A DNA stretch of 6,264 nucleotides from an uncultured Oscillospiraceae bacterium (lineage in GTDB: Bacteria; Bacillota; Clostridia; Oscillospirales; Oscillospiraceae): assembly GCA_934561725.1 (NCBI GenBank), contig CAKTGW010000071.1, positions 1 through 6,264 on the forward strand. Reading direction: 5' to 3'. The notes under the pieces were generated by a model. That model did not search any database, was not told the DNA's origin, and worked only from the letters and a program-made list of their open reading frames with translations. Position 1 is the stretch's first letter; each line of letters starts with the position of its first letter. This document shows positions 1 to 5,641 of this stretch, piece after piece. Position numbers and translations under genes: made by a program.

Positions 1-17
1 TTTCTTATTCAATTAGT

Positions 18-67
18 GCGGGGGTTGTTTACCGCTTCAACCGGGCTCCCAGCTGAGCTATACCCCC
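18..67 (-). pseudogene. tRNA-Ala-like 5' half / truncated tRNA-like RNA
   Basis: Read on the minus strand from 67, the sequence opens exactly like a bacterial tRNA-Ala: acceptor 5' strand GGGGGTA, linker TA, then the D-arm start GCTCAGCTGGGAG. After that it departs from any tRNA. The D-loop is two bases short if GCTC (58-55) pairs with GAGC (48-45). One 3-bp stem with a 7-nt loop (44-32) stands where an anticodon arm and a T arm should both be. No GTTCGAnTCC T-loop follows. GGGGGT at the 5' end can pair with ACCCCC at 25-20, closing a structure of about 50 nt, but there is no CCA. A promoter lies correctly upstream. It is either a decayed or deleted tRNA gene or an unusual tRNA-like RNA. The tRNA-Ala 5' end is directly visible; the interpretation is uncertain. 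Confidence 0.45.
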
Positions 68-82
68 ATATTTTGTTTACGT

Positions 83-98
83 CTCTCGACTGCGAGAG
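83..98. repeat. Short palindrome at predicted transcription start
   Basis: CTCTCG (83-88) and CGAGAG (93-98) form a perfect 6-bp inverted repeat around a 4-base centre. It begins 2 bp downstream of the -10 box at 101-106. Because the expected start falls inside it, it is better placed to act as a DNA operator than as an RNA hairpin. No T-run follows it on the minus strand, so it is not a terminator. Function is inferred only from position. Confidence 0.4.
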
Positions 99-100
99 TT

Positions 101-129
101 ATCTTACCACACTCGGTTTTTCATGTCAA
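101..129 (-). promoter_or_regulatory. Sigma-A promoter reading leftward into the tRNA-like element
   Basis: On the minus strand TTGACA (129-124) is a perfect -35 box. It is followed by a 17-bp spacer and TAAGAT (106-101), one mismatch from the -10 consensus. The expected start is near 94, giving a leader of roughly 27 nt before the tRNA-like 5' end at 67, a layout usual for tRNA genes. A 6-bp inverted repeat, CTCTCG-ACTG-CGAGAG (83-98), straddles the predicted start. Confidence 0.75.
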
Positions 130-142
130 GAGTTTTTTATAA

Positions 143-187
143 TTTTCTGCATTCGGACAAAATTTTTATCCGTCCGAATGCAGAAAA
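143..187. repeat. Long perfect palindrome after plsY, possible terminator
   Basis: CTGCATTCGGAC (147-158) is exactly complementary to GTCCGAATGCAG (172-183). TTTT (143-146) and AAAA (184-187) extend the stem to 16 bp, with a 13-base AT-rich loop. It begins 9 bp past the plsY stop and lies before the next promoter, so it is the likely 3' end of the DUF512-der-plsY transcript. Neither strand has a proper T-run straight after the stem (minus reads TTATAAAAAA), so it is not a canonical intrinsic terminator. It may instead protect the 3' end or bind a protein. Confidence 0.6.
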
Positions 188-195
188 GCAGGCTG

Positions 196-849
196 TTAAA
201 ATCCGCCTTTGAATTTTTCTTCAACCTTTTCCGCAGGCGTCTTGCCCATCCGGAGCCGTGCCTCCGTTCCGGTGATCAGCCGGCCGATGTTGGAGCGGTG
301 CTGGAACACCAGCAGCAGCCAGCACAGCAAAGTCAGCGTTCCCTCCAGGCCGCCATAGCCAAAGGCCCATACAGCCAGCGGCGCGCAGCCGGAGCCCAAA
401 ATGGAGCCCAGAGACACATAACGGGTCGTGGCAATGATCACGATAAACACCGTCAGGCAGATCAGAGCCACACGCGTATCCAGGATTAGGAGCATACCAA
501 AGCCGGTCAGCGCACCCTTTCCGCCCCGGAAGCCGAAAAACACAGGGTAAGAATGCCCCAGCATTACGCAAAATCCCGCAAAGATCTTGCCGACCATGGG
601 ATAGCCCAGCAATCCCATCAGCCAGCCGCCCAGCAGGCAGGCGATAAATGCCTTACCCAAATCAATGGCAATAACGGCCACTGCCCCTGAAAGGCCAAAG
701 GTACGGTGGAAATTGGTCAATCCCGCATTATGGCTGCCATAATTGCGCACATCACGGCGAAACTTCATTCTGGACACGACAATCGCGCCGTTCATACTGC
801 CCAGCGTATAGGAAAAGACCGCAATGAGAATGAGAACCAGAACCTTCAT
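196..849 (-). CDS. plsY: Acyl-phosphate:glycerol-3-phosphate acyltransferase PlsY
   Basis: This integral membrane enzyme moves an acyl group from acyl-phosphate (made by PlsX) to sn-glycerol-3-phosphate, giving lysophosphatidic acid, the first committed step of phospholipid synthesis. The 217-residue length is normal for the family (about 200). The protein is highly hydrophobic, with several membrane segments starting at residues 3-22. The three family motifs are present: GSHNAGLTN (38-46), GHSYPVFFGFRGGKG (98-112) and HRSNIGRLITGTE (184-196). Motif 1 usually reads GSGN; the His at residue 40 is a departure in a glycine-rich substrate loop. The start ATG overlaps the der stop codon (ATGA, 846-849), which indicates translational coupling, with GGGAG just upstream inside der. 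It is the last gene of the operon. In many clostridia gpsA follows, but here a palindrome does. Confidence 0.95.
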   Translation of the reverse strand: MKVLVLILIAVFSYTLGSMNGAIVVSRMKFRRDVRNYGSHNAGLTNFHRTFGLSGAVAVIAIDLGKAFIACLLGGWLMGLLGYPMVGKIFAGFCVMLGHSYPVFFGFRGGKGALTGFGMLLILDTRVALICLTVFIVIIATTRYVSLGSILGSGCAPLAVWAFGYGGLEGTLTLLCWLLLVFQHRSNIGRLITGTEARLRMGKTPAEKVEEKFKGGF

Positions 850-2171
850 TCCTTGTCTCCCTTCTGCCGGACAACAATACGCACCGGCGTGCCCTCCAGT
901 CCGAATACGCTGCGGATCTGGTTCTCCAGATAGCGCTGATACGAAAAATGGAACAACTCACGGGAATTGCAGAAAACAACAAAGTTGGGGGGCTTGATGC
1001 CGGTCTGAGTCATATAATAGATCTTCAGCCGTTTGCCCTTGTCCGTAGGCGGCTGCACACGGGCCTGTGCATCAGCAAGCACATTATTGAGCATACCTGT
1101 GGTAATACGCATGGCGCTCTGGTCATTTACATAGTTCACCAGCTCGAAGATCCGCTCTGTGCGCTGGCCTGTTACGGCTGAAATAAACAGGATCGGTGCA
1201 TAGCTCATAAAGCTCAGGTCACGCATGACCTCTTTGCGCATCTTATCCATGGTCTTGCCGTCTTTTTCAACCAGATCCCATTTGTTCACAACAATGATGC
1301 TGGCCTTGCCGGCTTCGTGAGCCAGACCAGCAATTTTAGTATCCTGCTCTGTCACTCCGTCCCGTGCGTCAAGCATGATCAGGCATACATCCGCCCGCTC
1401 GATCGCCATCTGCGCACGCATGACAGAAAACTTCTCGATCCGGTCATCCACGCGGGACTTTCTGCGGATACCAGCCGTATCGATAAACAGATACTTGCCG
1501 TATTTGTTCTCAAAAGAACTGTCCACCGCATCACGGGTCGTTCCGGCCACATCACTGACGATCACGCGCTTTTCACCAAGGATCAGATTAGTGAGCGAGC
1601 TCTTACCCACATTCGGCTTACCGATCAAGGCTACCTTGATCCGGTCCGGTTCCTCTTCAAACTCGCTTGCCGGCGGAAAATGGGCCACACAGGCATCCAG
1701 CAGATCGCCTGTACCGTGTCCATGCACCGCAGACAGGGCAATTGGGTCACCCAATCCCAGAGAATAGAACTCATAAATTGCAGGATCCACCGCGCCGGTA
1801 GAGTCCATCTTGTTCACGCAGAGAACAATGGGCTTTCTGGAACGGAGGAGCATATCTGCTACTTCCTTATCCGCCGCAGTTACGCCGGTACCGATCTCCG
1901 TAACCAGCACGATCACATTGGCCGCATCAATGGCAATCCGTGCCTGCTCACGCATGAACAGCAATATTTCATTATCCGCCGTGGGCTCTATACCGCCGGT
2001 ATCCACAATATCAAATTTACGGCCGTTCCACTCACATTCGGCATACAGCCGGTCACGTGTTACGCCGGGGGTATCCTCCACAATGCTCAGGCGCTGCCCG
2101 GCAAGGCGGTTAAAGAGCATACTCTTGCCCACATTGGGTCTGCCAACAATGGCAACAAGCGGTCTTGCCAT
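846..2171 (-). CDS. der: Ribosome biogenesis GTPase Der (EngA)
   Basis: Der is an essential cytoplasmic GTPase with two tandem G domains and a C-terminal KH-like domain. It acts in maturation of the 50S ribosomal subunit. At 441 residues it is the standard length. G domain 1 shows GRPNVGKS (10-17), TPGVTRD (34-40), DTGG (57-60) and NKMD (120-123). G domain 2 shows GKPNVGKS (184-191), DVAGTTRD (207-214), DTAG (231-234) and NKWD (296-299). The KH-like region runs from about 352 to 438. The residue after the first P-loop serine is Met rather than the common Thr. The start is fixed by GGGAGG about 6 nt upstream; that site lies in the last codons of the DUF512 gene, only 2 nt separate the two genes, and the 3' end overlaps plsY by 4 nt. 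Co-translation of all three is likely. Confidence 0.98.
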   Translation of the reverse strand: MARPLVAIVGRPNVGKSMLFNRLAGQRLSIVEDTPGVTRDRLYAECEWNGRKFDIVDTGGIEPTADNEILLFMREQARIAIDAANVIVLVTEIGTGVTAADKEVADMLLRSRKPIVLCVNKMDSTGAVDPAIYEFYSLGLGDPIALSAVHGHGTGDLLDACVAHFPPASEFEEEPDRIKVALIGKPNVGKSSLTNLILGEKRVIVSDVAGTTRDAVDSSFENKYGKYLFIDTAGIRRKSRVDDRIEKFSVMRAQMAIERADVCLIMLDARDGVTEQDTKIAGLAHEAGKASIIVVNKWDLVEKDGKTMDKMRKEVMRDLSFMSYAPILFISAVTGQRTERIFELVNYVNDQSAMRITTGMLNNVLADAQARVQPPTDKGKRLKIYYMTQTGIKPPNFVVFCNSRELFHFSYQRYLENQIRSVFGLEGTPVRIVVRQKGDKE

Positions 2172-2173
2172 AT

Positions 2174-3550
2174 TCAGCCTCCCTTTCTGTTTTGATTATA
2201 TCGATAATATTCCGTATCTTCCGTATCTGCATTCGGCAGCCGCACCTCCGGCAGAATGCCCAGCATTGCATCGCACAGCACGCCGCCGTCCTGCTCCAGG
2301 GGATAAATCGGCACGCCCAGTGCCCGGCTGGCTTCAGCCAGGGTTATATCATCCAGAAAATCCATTTCTTCCCGCCGCAGCATATTCTGAGTAATCAGCA
2401 GATAGTCGCCCAGCTCCCTTTCCCGGAGCTGCGCGATCAGATCCTGTCCTGTGATCAGTCCGGACACATCTATAGTATGGCCGAAAAAATCATTGAGGAT
2501 GGGATAGACATTTCCTTTAATTGTATCATACTTTTCCTTTGCCGTACAGAGCAGTTTTTCCAGATACGGCGCCGCGGCCACGCCGCAGGCAATGGAAAAG
2601 TGTGTTTTCACCGGCGGGTCAGACATCTGCAGAGCCAGACGGAACTCCAGCTCCTGCAAGCGGAGCATTCCCACGCCATTTTCAAGCTGCGTGTGATCCT
2701 CATAAAATTCGTCCGGCGGCAACTCCAGTCCGGCCTTGAGATACAGCTCGTCCGAACAGAAAAAGATCCGTTCACCTGTTTCCTGTACGCACCGGTCTCC
2801 AAAACGTGTGACCTGTTCGATGGTGCTTCTGGCATGTTCCGGCGTAAAGGAGGTCAATTCTGCAAGCCCCTCGCGATATTTCGTAACGCCCACCGGCACA
2901 ATAGACACACTGTGTACGGACGGATGCATCTCGTAGAGCTCCCGCATGCTCCGTTCCAGTTCGTCGCCGTCGTTGTAACCCGGGCAGCAGACGATCTGGC
3001 AGTTCATTACGATCCCGGCCTTTGCAAAGCGGCGCATGACCTCAATGCTCTCCCCCGCACGCCGGTTTTTCAGCATCCGGCAGCGCAGCTCCGGATTTGT
3101 AGTATGAACAGATACGTTCACGGGGCTGATATGCAGATCGATGATGCGCTGGATCTCCCGCTCAGACAGATTGGTCAGCGTGATATAGCATCCCATTAAA
3201 AAGCTGAGCCGGGCGTCATCATCCTTAAAATACAGGCTCTTCCGCATTCCCTTGGGCGTCTGATCAACGAAGCAGAAGATGCACCTGTTGGCGCAGCTGC
3301 GGGGCGCATCCATCAGATAGGTCTCAAATTCCAGACCCACATCGCCGCCCAGTGGCTTTCTTACGTGTATCAGCTTATCTTTTCCCTCCGGAGTCCGCAG
3401 ACGGATCTCCAGATCCTCATCATAAGCATAAAACTTATAGTCCAGGACATCTATGATCTCCTTGCCGTTGATCGCGATCAGCTCATCCCCCACCCGGGCC
3501 TTTTTGCGCAGAGGACTGTCCGCATCAATGGATCTGATCACATGCTTCAT
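2174..3550 (-). CDS. DUF512 radical-SAM protein with N-terminal PDZ-like domain
   Basis: The protein has 458 residues. The N-terminal part (about 1-65) resembles a PDZ domain: SPLRKKARVGDELIAINGK has the usual 'exit point / GD-I-INGK' pattern. Next comes a radical-SAM 4Fe-4S site, with C86, C90 and C93 spaced CX3CX2C (CANRCIFCFVDQ). The family DUF512 region occupies roughly 215-435, and further cysteines (188, 189, 255, 265) are scattered. This architecture matches a family annotated as DUF512 or 'putative Fe-S oxidoreductase', common in clostridia and cyanobacteria, whose reaction is unknown. The expected chemistry is reductive cleavage of S-adenosylmethionine; the substrate cannot be read from sequence. 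ATG at 3550 is preceded by GGGTGAG. It heads the der-plsY operon, directly after the rpmF terminator. I found no clear promoter in 3551-3640. The C-terminal tail carries a DTEDTE duplication. Confidence 0.93.
   Translation of the reverse strand: MKHVIRSIDADSPLRKKARVGDELIAINGKEIIDVLDYKFYAYDEDLEIRLRTPEGKDKLIHVRKPLGGDVGLEFETYLMDAPRSCANRCIFCFVDQTPKGMRKSLYFKDDDARLSFLMGCYITLTNLSEREIQRIIDLHISPVNVSVHTTNPELRCRMLKNRRAGESIEVMRRFAKAGIVMNCQIVCCPGYNDGDELERSMRELYEMHPSVHSVSIVPVGVTKYREGLAELTSFTPEHARSTIEQVTRFGDRCVQETGERIFFCSDELYLKAGLELPPDEFYEDHTQLENGVGMLRLQELEFRLALQMSDPPVKTHFSIACGVAAAPYLEKLLCTAKEKYDTIKGNVYPILNDFFGHTIDVSGLITGQDLIAQLRERELGDYLLITQNMLRREEMDFLDDITLAEASRALGVPIYPLEQDGGVLCDAMLGILPEVRLPNADTEDTEYYRYNQNRKGG
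2210..2227. repeat. 9-bp tandem duplication in DUF512 gene tail
   Basis: TTCCGTATC occurs twice back to back (2210-2218 and 2219-2227). On the minus strand it encodes Asp-Thr-Glu twice (residues 442-447) in the hydrophilic, probably disordered C-terminal tail, after the DUF512 domain. It keeps the reading frame, so it is most simply a harmless slippage duplication. Confidence 0.8.
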
Positions 3551-3644
3551 TTTCTCACCCGCCTTTCTCCGGAACCTTCACCGTCAGCGGGCAGGGGCCA
3601 AGCACGCCTGTCCATCAACAGTACTATTAGTGAATAAAAGCAAA
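3551..3644. other. Intergenic gap between rpmF terminator and DUF512 gene
   Basis: About 95 bp separate the terminator from the DUF512 start. On the minus strand the ribosome binding region GGGTGAG precedes ATG by 4 nt. TTGATG occurs near 3617, but no acceptable -10 follows at 16-18 bp, so I cannot name a promoter here. The operon may use a weak or atypical promoter, or read-through past the rpmF terminator. Confidence 0.4.
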
Positions 3645-3672
3645 AGAAGAGAAGGCGCTGCCTCCTCTTCTC
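3633..3672 (-). terminator. Rho-independent terminator of yceD-rpmF
   Basis: On the minus strand AGAAGAGGAGGC (3671-3660) pairs with GCCTTCTCTTCT (3656-3645) over 12 bp, including one G-T pair, around a 3-base loop. It is followed by TTTGCTTTTATT. It starts 9 bp past the rpmF stop. This is a textbook intrinsic terminator and should separate rpmF from the downstream DUF512-der-plsY operon, at least in part. Confidence 0.92.
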
Positions 3673-3680
3673 AAGCATCA

Positions 3681-3869
3681 TTACTTTTCTTCGCCAACGT
3701 TCAGCACAGCACGGCCGTTATACATGCCGCAAGCCTTGCAGACACGGTGGGGCAGGTGATACGCGCCGCAGTTGGGGCACGCAACAATTCCCGGAGTCTC
3801 AAGCTTCCAGTGGGAGCTGCGTCTCTTATCTCTTCTTGCCTTGGATACCTTCCTTTTAGGAACCGCCAT
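3681..3869 (-). CDS. rpmF: 50S ribosomal protein L32
   Basis: This is a small structural protein of the large ribosomal subunit, 62 residues, normal for L32. The N-terminus [20 protein letters not shown] is the strongly basic L32 signature. A zinc ribbon follows: C34-x2-C37 and C47-x2-C50 (CPNCG ... CKACG), so this is the zinc-binding, four-cysteine form rather than the cysteine-free paralogue. The start is supported by AGGAGG 7 nt upstream. It lies 38 nt downstream of yceD in the same operon and is followed by an intrinsic terminator. In many bacteria plsX and other lipid genes follow rpmF; here they do not. Confidence 0.97.
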   Translation of the reverse strand: MAVPKRKVSKARRDKRRSSHWKLETPGIVACPNCGAYHLPHRVCKACGMYNGRAVLNVGEEK

Positions 3870-3907
3870 GGTGACACCTCCTCGTAACGCTGATATGACA
3901 GCTTTAT

Positions 3908-4411
3908 TTATTCGTCCATATCCAAAAGCTGTCCTAAAGCAGCTAATCTTGGATCAACATATGGCCGGCAAGAGCACTTGCCGAGGTTCAAATTTGCGCC
4001 GCAGGTCTGACACAGGCCGGCGCAATCCGGTTTGCAGAGGCTCTTTGCCTCCATGTCCAGTATGAAGCACGTCTCCAGTACGTCGCTCAAATCAAGCCAG
4101 CCGTCTTCTCCCACAGGATAAATATCGGGATTTTCATCGTCGCACAGGCCAATGGCCAGCGGCGCCTCAACGGCCAGATCCTTTTTCTGCTCGTACTCAC
4201 CCATGCATCGGTCACATACGCGGCGCATGTCCGCATGGATCACAGCCGTGAGCGTGAGCGCTCCGGCGGTGTTCTTTACCGTGCCCTCTGCCGCAGGGGG
4301 AGAAATGAATTCGGTTATAGACGGGCTCATAAGCCGTTCCGCATCCAGCTCGCACTGAAAAGGCATGCTGCTGCCGGGAACTTCTATGATCTCGTTTAGA
4401 TTCAGGCGCAT
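3908..4411 (-). CDS. yceD: YceD/DUF177 family protein (23S rRNA accumulation protein)
   Basis: This family almost always sits beside rpmF. It is reported to affect 23S rRNA accumulation or ribosome assembly; its biochemical role is not settled. The protein has 167 residues. It has a beta-rich N-terminal half with C66-x2-C69 (RRVCDRC). The family's conserved C-terminal segment follows: C126[20 protein letters not shown] (141-148), then DPRLAAL (153-159). The many paired cysteines suggest metal binding. The frame stays open upstream to 4756. However, I place the start at 4411 because AAGGTG lies 5 nt upstream, the family begins MRLNL-like here, and a perfect promoter at 4448-4476 would put any earlier start upstream of the transcript. 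Confidence 0.93.
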   Translation of the reverse strand: MRLNLNEIIEVPGSSMPFQCELDAERLMSPSITEFISPPAAEGTVKNTAGALTLTAVIHADMRRVCDRCMGEYEQKKDLAVEAPLAIGLCDDENPDIYPVGEDGWLDLSDVLETCFILDMEAKSLCKPDCAGLCQTCGANLNLGKCSCRPYVDPRLAALGQLLDMDE

Positions 4412-4447
4412 AATATCACCTTCATACCATGACACAATTGCCCGATT

Positions 4448-4476
4448 ATTATACCCAAAATGCCTATGCTTGTCAA
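4448..4476 (-). promoter_or_regulatory. Consensus sigma-A promoter of yceD-rpmF
   Basis: On the minus strand TTGACA (4476-4471), a 17-bp spacer and TATAAT (4453-4448) match the housekeeping consensus at all twelve positions. The predicted start is near 4441, giving a leader of about 30 nt before the yceD ATG. Such strength fits a ribosomal protein operon. No sign of a riboswitch or leader peptide is visible in so short a leader. Confidence 0.95.
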
Positions 4477-4529
4477 CAGATTTTTCGCGCCCTTTACGTC
4501 CTTTTTGAAAAAAGCCCGGCCGCCTACCC

Positions 4530-4558
4530 TTTACAAATCCGGCGCTTTCCCGTATACT
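4530..4558 (+). promoter_or_regulatory. Sigma-A promoter of the pseudouridine synthase gene
   Basis: TTTACA (4530-4535), a 17-bp spacer and TATACT (4553-4558) each differ from consensus by one base. The expected start is near 4565, only about 12 nt before the ATG at 4577. The ribosome binding site GGTGA (4566-4570) would then sit at the very 5' end of the mRNA. The -35 boxes of this and the divergent yceD promoter are about 54 bp apart, back to back. Confidence 0.75.
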
Positions 4559-4576
4559 TGACCCCGGTGATGGACA

Positions 4577-5578
4577 ATGAAGGAACTGACTATACGGAAA
4601 AATGACGCAGGCCAGCGGCTGGACCGTTTTGTGGGCAAGGCGGTGCCCCTTCTGCCGGAATCCCTGCTCCAAAAGTATATCCGCCTCAAACGCATCAAGG
4701 TAAACGGCAAGGGCTCCAAGCGCGAGGTTCGCCTCTGTGAGGGGGATACCCTGCAATTATACATTAACGACGAGTTTTTTGAAAGACCTACAGAGGAAAA
4801 TTCTTACTTAAAAGTAGGTACGCCCCGGCTGAACATCGTTTATGAGGACGATAATATTCTTCTGGCAGACAAAAAGCCCGGCGTACTCTGCCATTCTGCT
4901 GGAAAATGGGACTACAACACGCTCATTGCCAATATTCAGGCTCATGCCTTTCAACAGGGCGACTGGCGGCCGCGGGAGGAAAACTCTTTTGCCCCTGCCC
5001 TGTGCAACCGCATAGATCAGAACACCGGCGGGATCGTCATCGCCGCAAAAAACGCCGAGGCTCTGCGCATCCTGAACGAAAAGATCCGCACCCGGGAGAT
5101 CGACAAGTACTACCTCTGCACCGTACTGGGGACGCCGCGCCCCAAAAGCGCACGGCTGGAGGGCTATATTTTCAAGGATGCACAGAAAAACCAGGTCTAC
5201 GTTTACGACCATCCCAAGCCCGGCGCCAAAACCGCTGTCACAGAATACAGCACGCTCTGCTCCCGCAGCGGACTGAGCCTGGTCCGGTGCCGGCTGTTCA
5301 CCGGCCGCACGCATCAGATCCGCGCCCTGATGGCCCACGCCGGCTATCCTCTCCTGGGTGACGGAAAGTATGGCAGCGAACGGCAGAACCGCTCTTACGG
5401 CGAAAAGGGCCAGCTGCTGTACTCCTACCGTCTGGATTTTGCCTTTGAGACAGACGGCGGTATGCTTGAATATCTGAACGGGAAGAGCTTTCAGGTTGAA
5501 AGCGTCCCCTTTGCGGAAAAGTATTTTCCCGGGTTCCGGCTCTCCGGACTACCCATGGATCACGCTGAAAAAGCTTAG
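4577..5578 (+). CDS. RluA-family RNA pseudouridine synthase
   Basis: It isomerises specific uridines to pseudouridine in RNA, most likely in 23S rRNA, in the cytoplasm. The protein has 333 residues, within the usual range for the family. An S4-like RNA-binding domain covers about residues 13-65. The catalytic domain carries N144-R-I-D147 in ALCNRIDQNTGG, where D147 is the catalytic aspartate; family members more often read HRLDxxTSG, so this is the Asn/Ile variant. GRTHQIR (243-249) and HAGYPLLGDGKYG (254-266) complete the conserved core. The family members RluC, RluD and the Bacillus paralogues differ in target, and I cannot assign the target uridine from sequence, so no gene symbol is given. 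It stands alone, divergent from yceD-rpmF, and its neighbours are also ribosome-related. Confidence 0.95.
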   Translation: MKELTIRKNDAGQRLDRFVGKAVPLLPESLLQKYIRLKRIKVNGKGSKREVRLCEGDTLQLYINDEFFERPTEENSYLKVGTPRLNIVYEDDNILLADKKPGVLCHSAGKWDYNTLIANIQAHAFQQGDWRPREENSFAPALCNRIDQNTGGIVIAAKNAEALRILNEKIRTREIDKYYLCTVLGTPRPKSARLEGYIFKDAQKNQVYVYDHPKPGAKTAVTEYSTLCSRSGLSLVRCRLFTGRTHQIRALMAHAGYPLLGDGKYGSERQNRSYGEKGQLLYSYRLDFAFETDGGMLEYLNGKSFQVESVPFAEKYFPGFRLSGLPMDHAEKA

Positions 5579-5596
5579 CGCCAAAGGCGAAATTTT
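5579..5596 (+). terminator. Possible weak terminator after the pseudouridine synthase gene
   Basis: CGCC (5579-5582) and GGCG (5586-5589) form a 4-bp GC stem around AAA, followed by AAATTTT. It starts immediately after the TAG stop. The stem is short and the T-run is four bases long and displaced by three A, so termination is likely to be partial at best. Confidence 0.3.
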
Positions 5597-5607
5597 CGTC
5601 CATACCA

Positions 5608-5636
5608 TTGACATTTCGACACAAGTTCGATATATT
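5608..5636 (+). promoter_or_regulatory. Sigma-A promoter of the potA-like gene
   Basis: TTGACA (5608-5613) is a perfect -35 box. After a 17-bp spacer comes TATATT (5631-5636), one mismatch from consensus. The start is expected near 5643, leaving a leader of about 80 nt. The spacer contains TTCGA twice, 11 bp apart (5615-5619 and 5626-5630), which would place both copies on one face of the helix. Confidence 0.85.
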
Positions 5637-5641
5637 TAGCT

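Noticed and set aside
183..193. GAAAAGCAGGC, also found at 5672-5682 within the potA hairpin
   Set aside because: An 11-base match between two places is expected by chance in a window of this size, and the flanks do not match.
16..489. 157-codon plus-strand open frame
   Set aside because: It runs across the tRNA-like element, promoter and palindrome and then antisense to plsY. The product is low-complexity Gln/Ala/Arg-rich and resembles nothing.
1317..2195. 292-codon plus-strand open frame
   Set aside because: Entirely antisense to der, with no plausible ribosome binding site and no recognisable domain; a shadow of the real gene.
2165..3199. 344-codon plus-strand open frame
   Set aside because: Antisense to the DUF512 gene, which has clear radical-SAM motifs; the plus-strand product has no family resemblance.
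4501..4514. CTTTTTGAAAAAAG as a terminator in the divergent region
   Set aside because: AT-only short stem with no room for a loop and no gene that ends there; more likely part of the AT-rich promoter region.
4570..4605. 11-codon ATG frame overlapping the pseudouridine synthase start
   Set aside because: Too short, no separate ribosome binding site, and probably starts within a few bases of the mRNA 5' end.
4412..4756. Upstream extension of yceD to an ATG at 4756
   Set aside because: It would cross the consensus yceD promoter and lie antisense to the pseudouridine synthase gene. The family-like N-terminus and ribosome binding site are at 4411.
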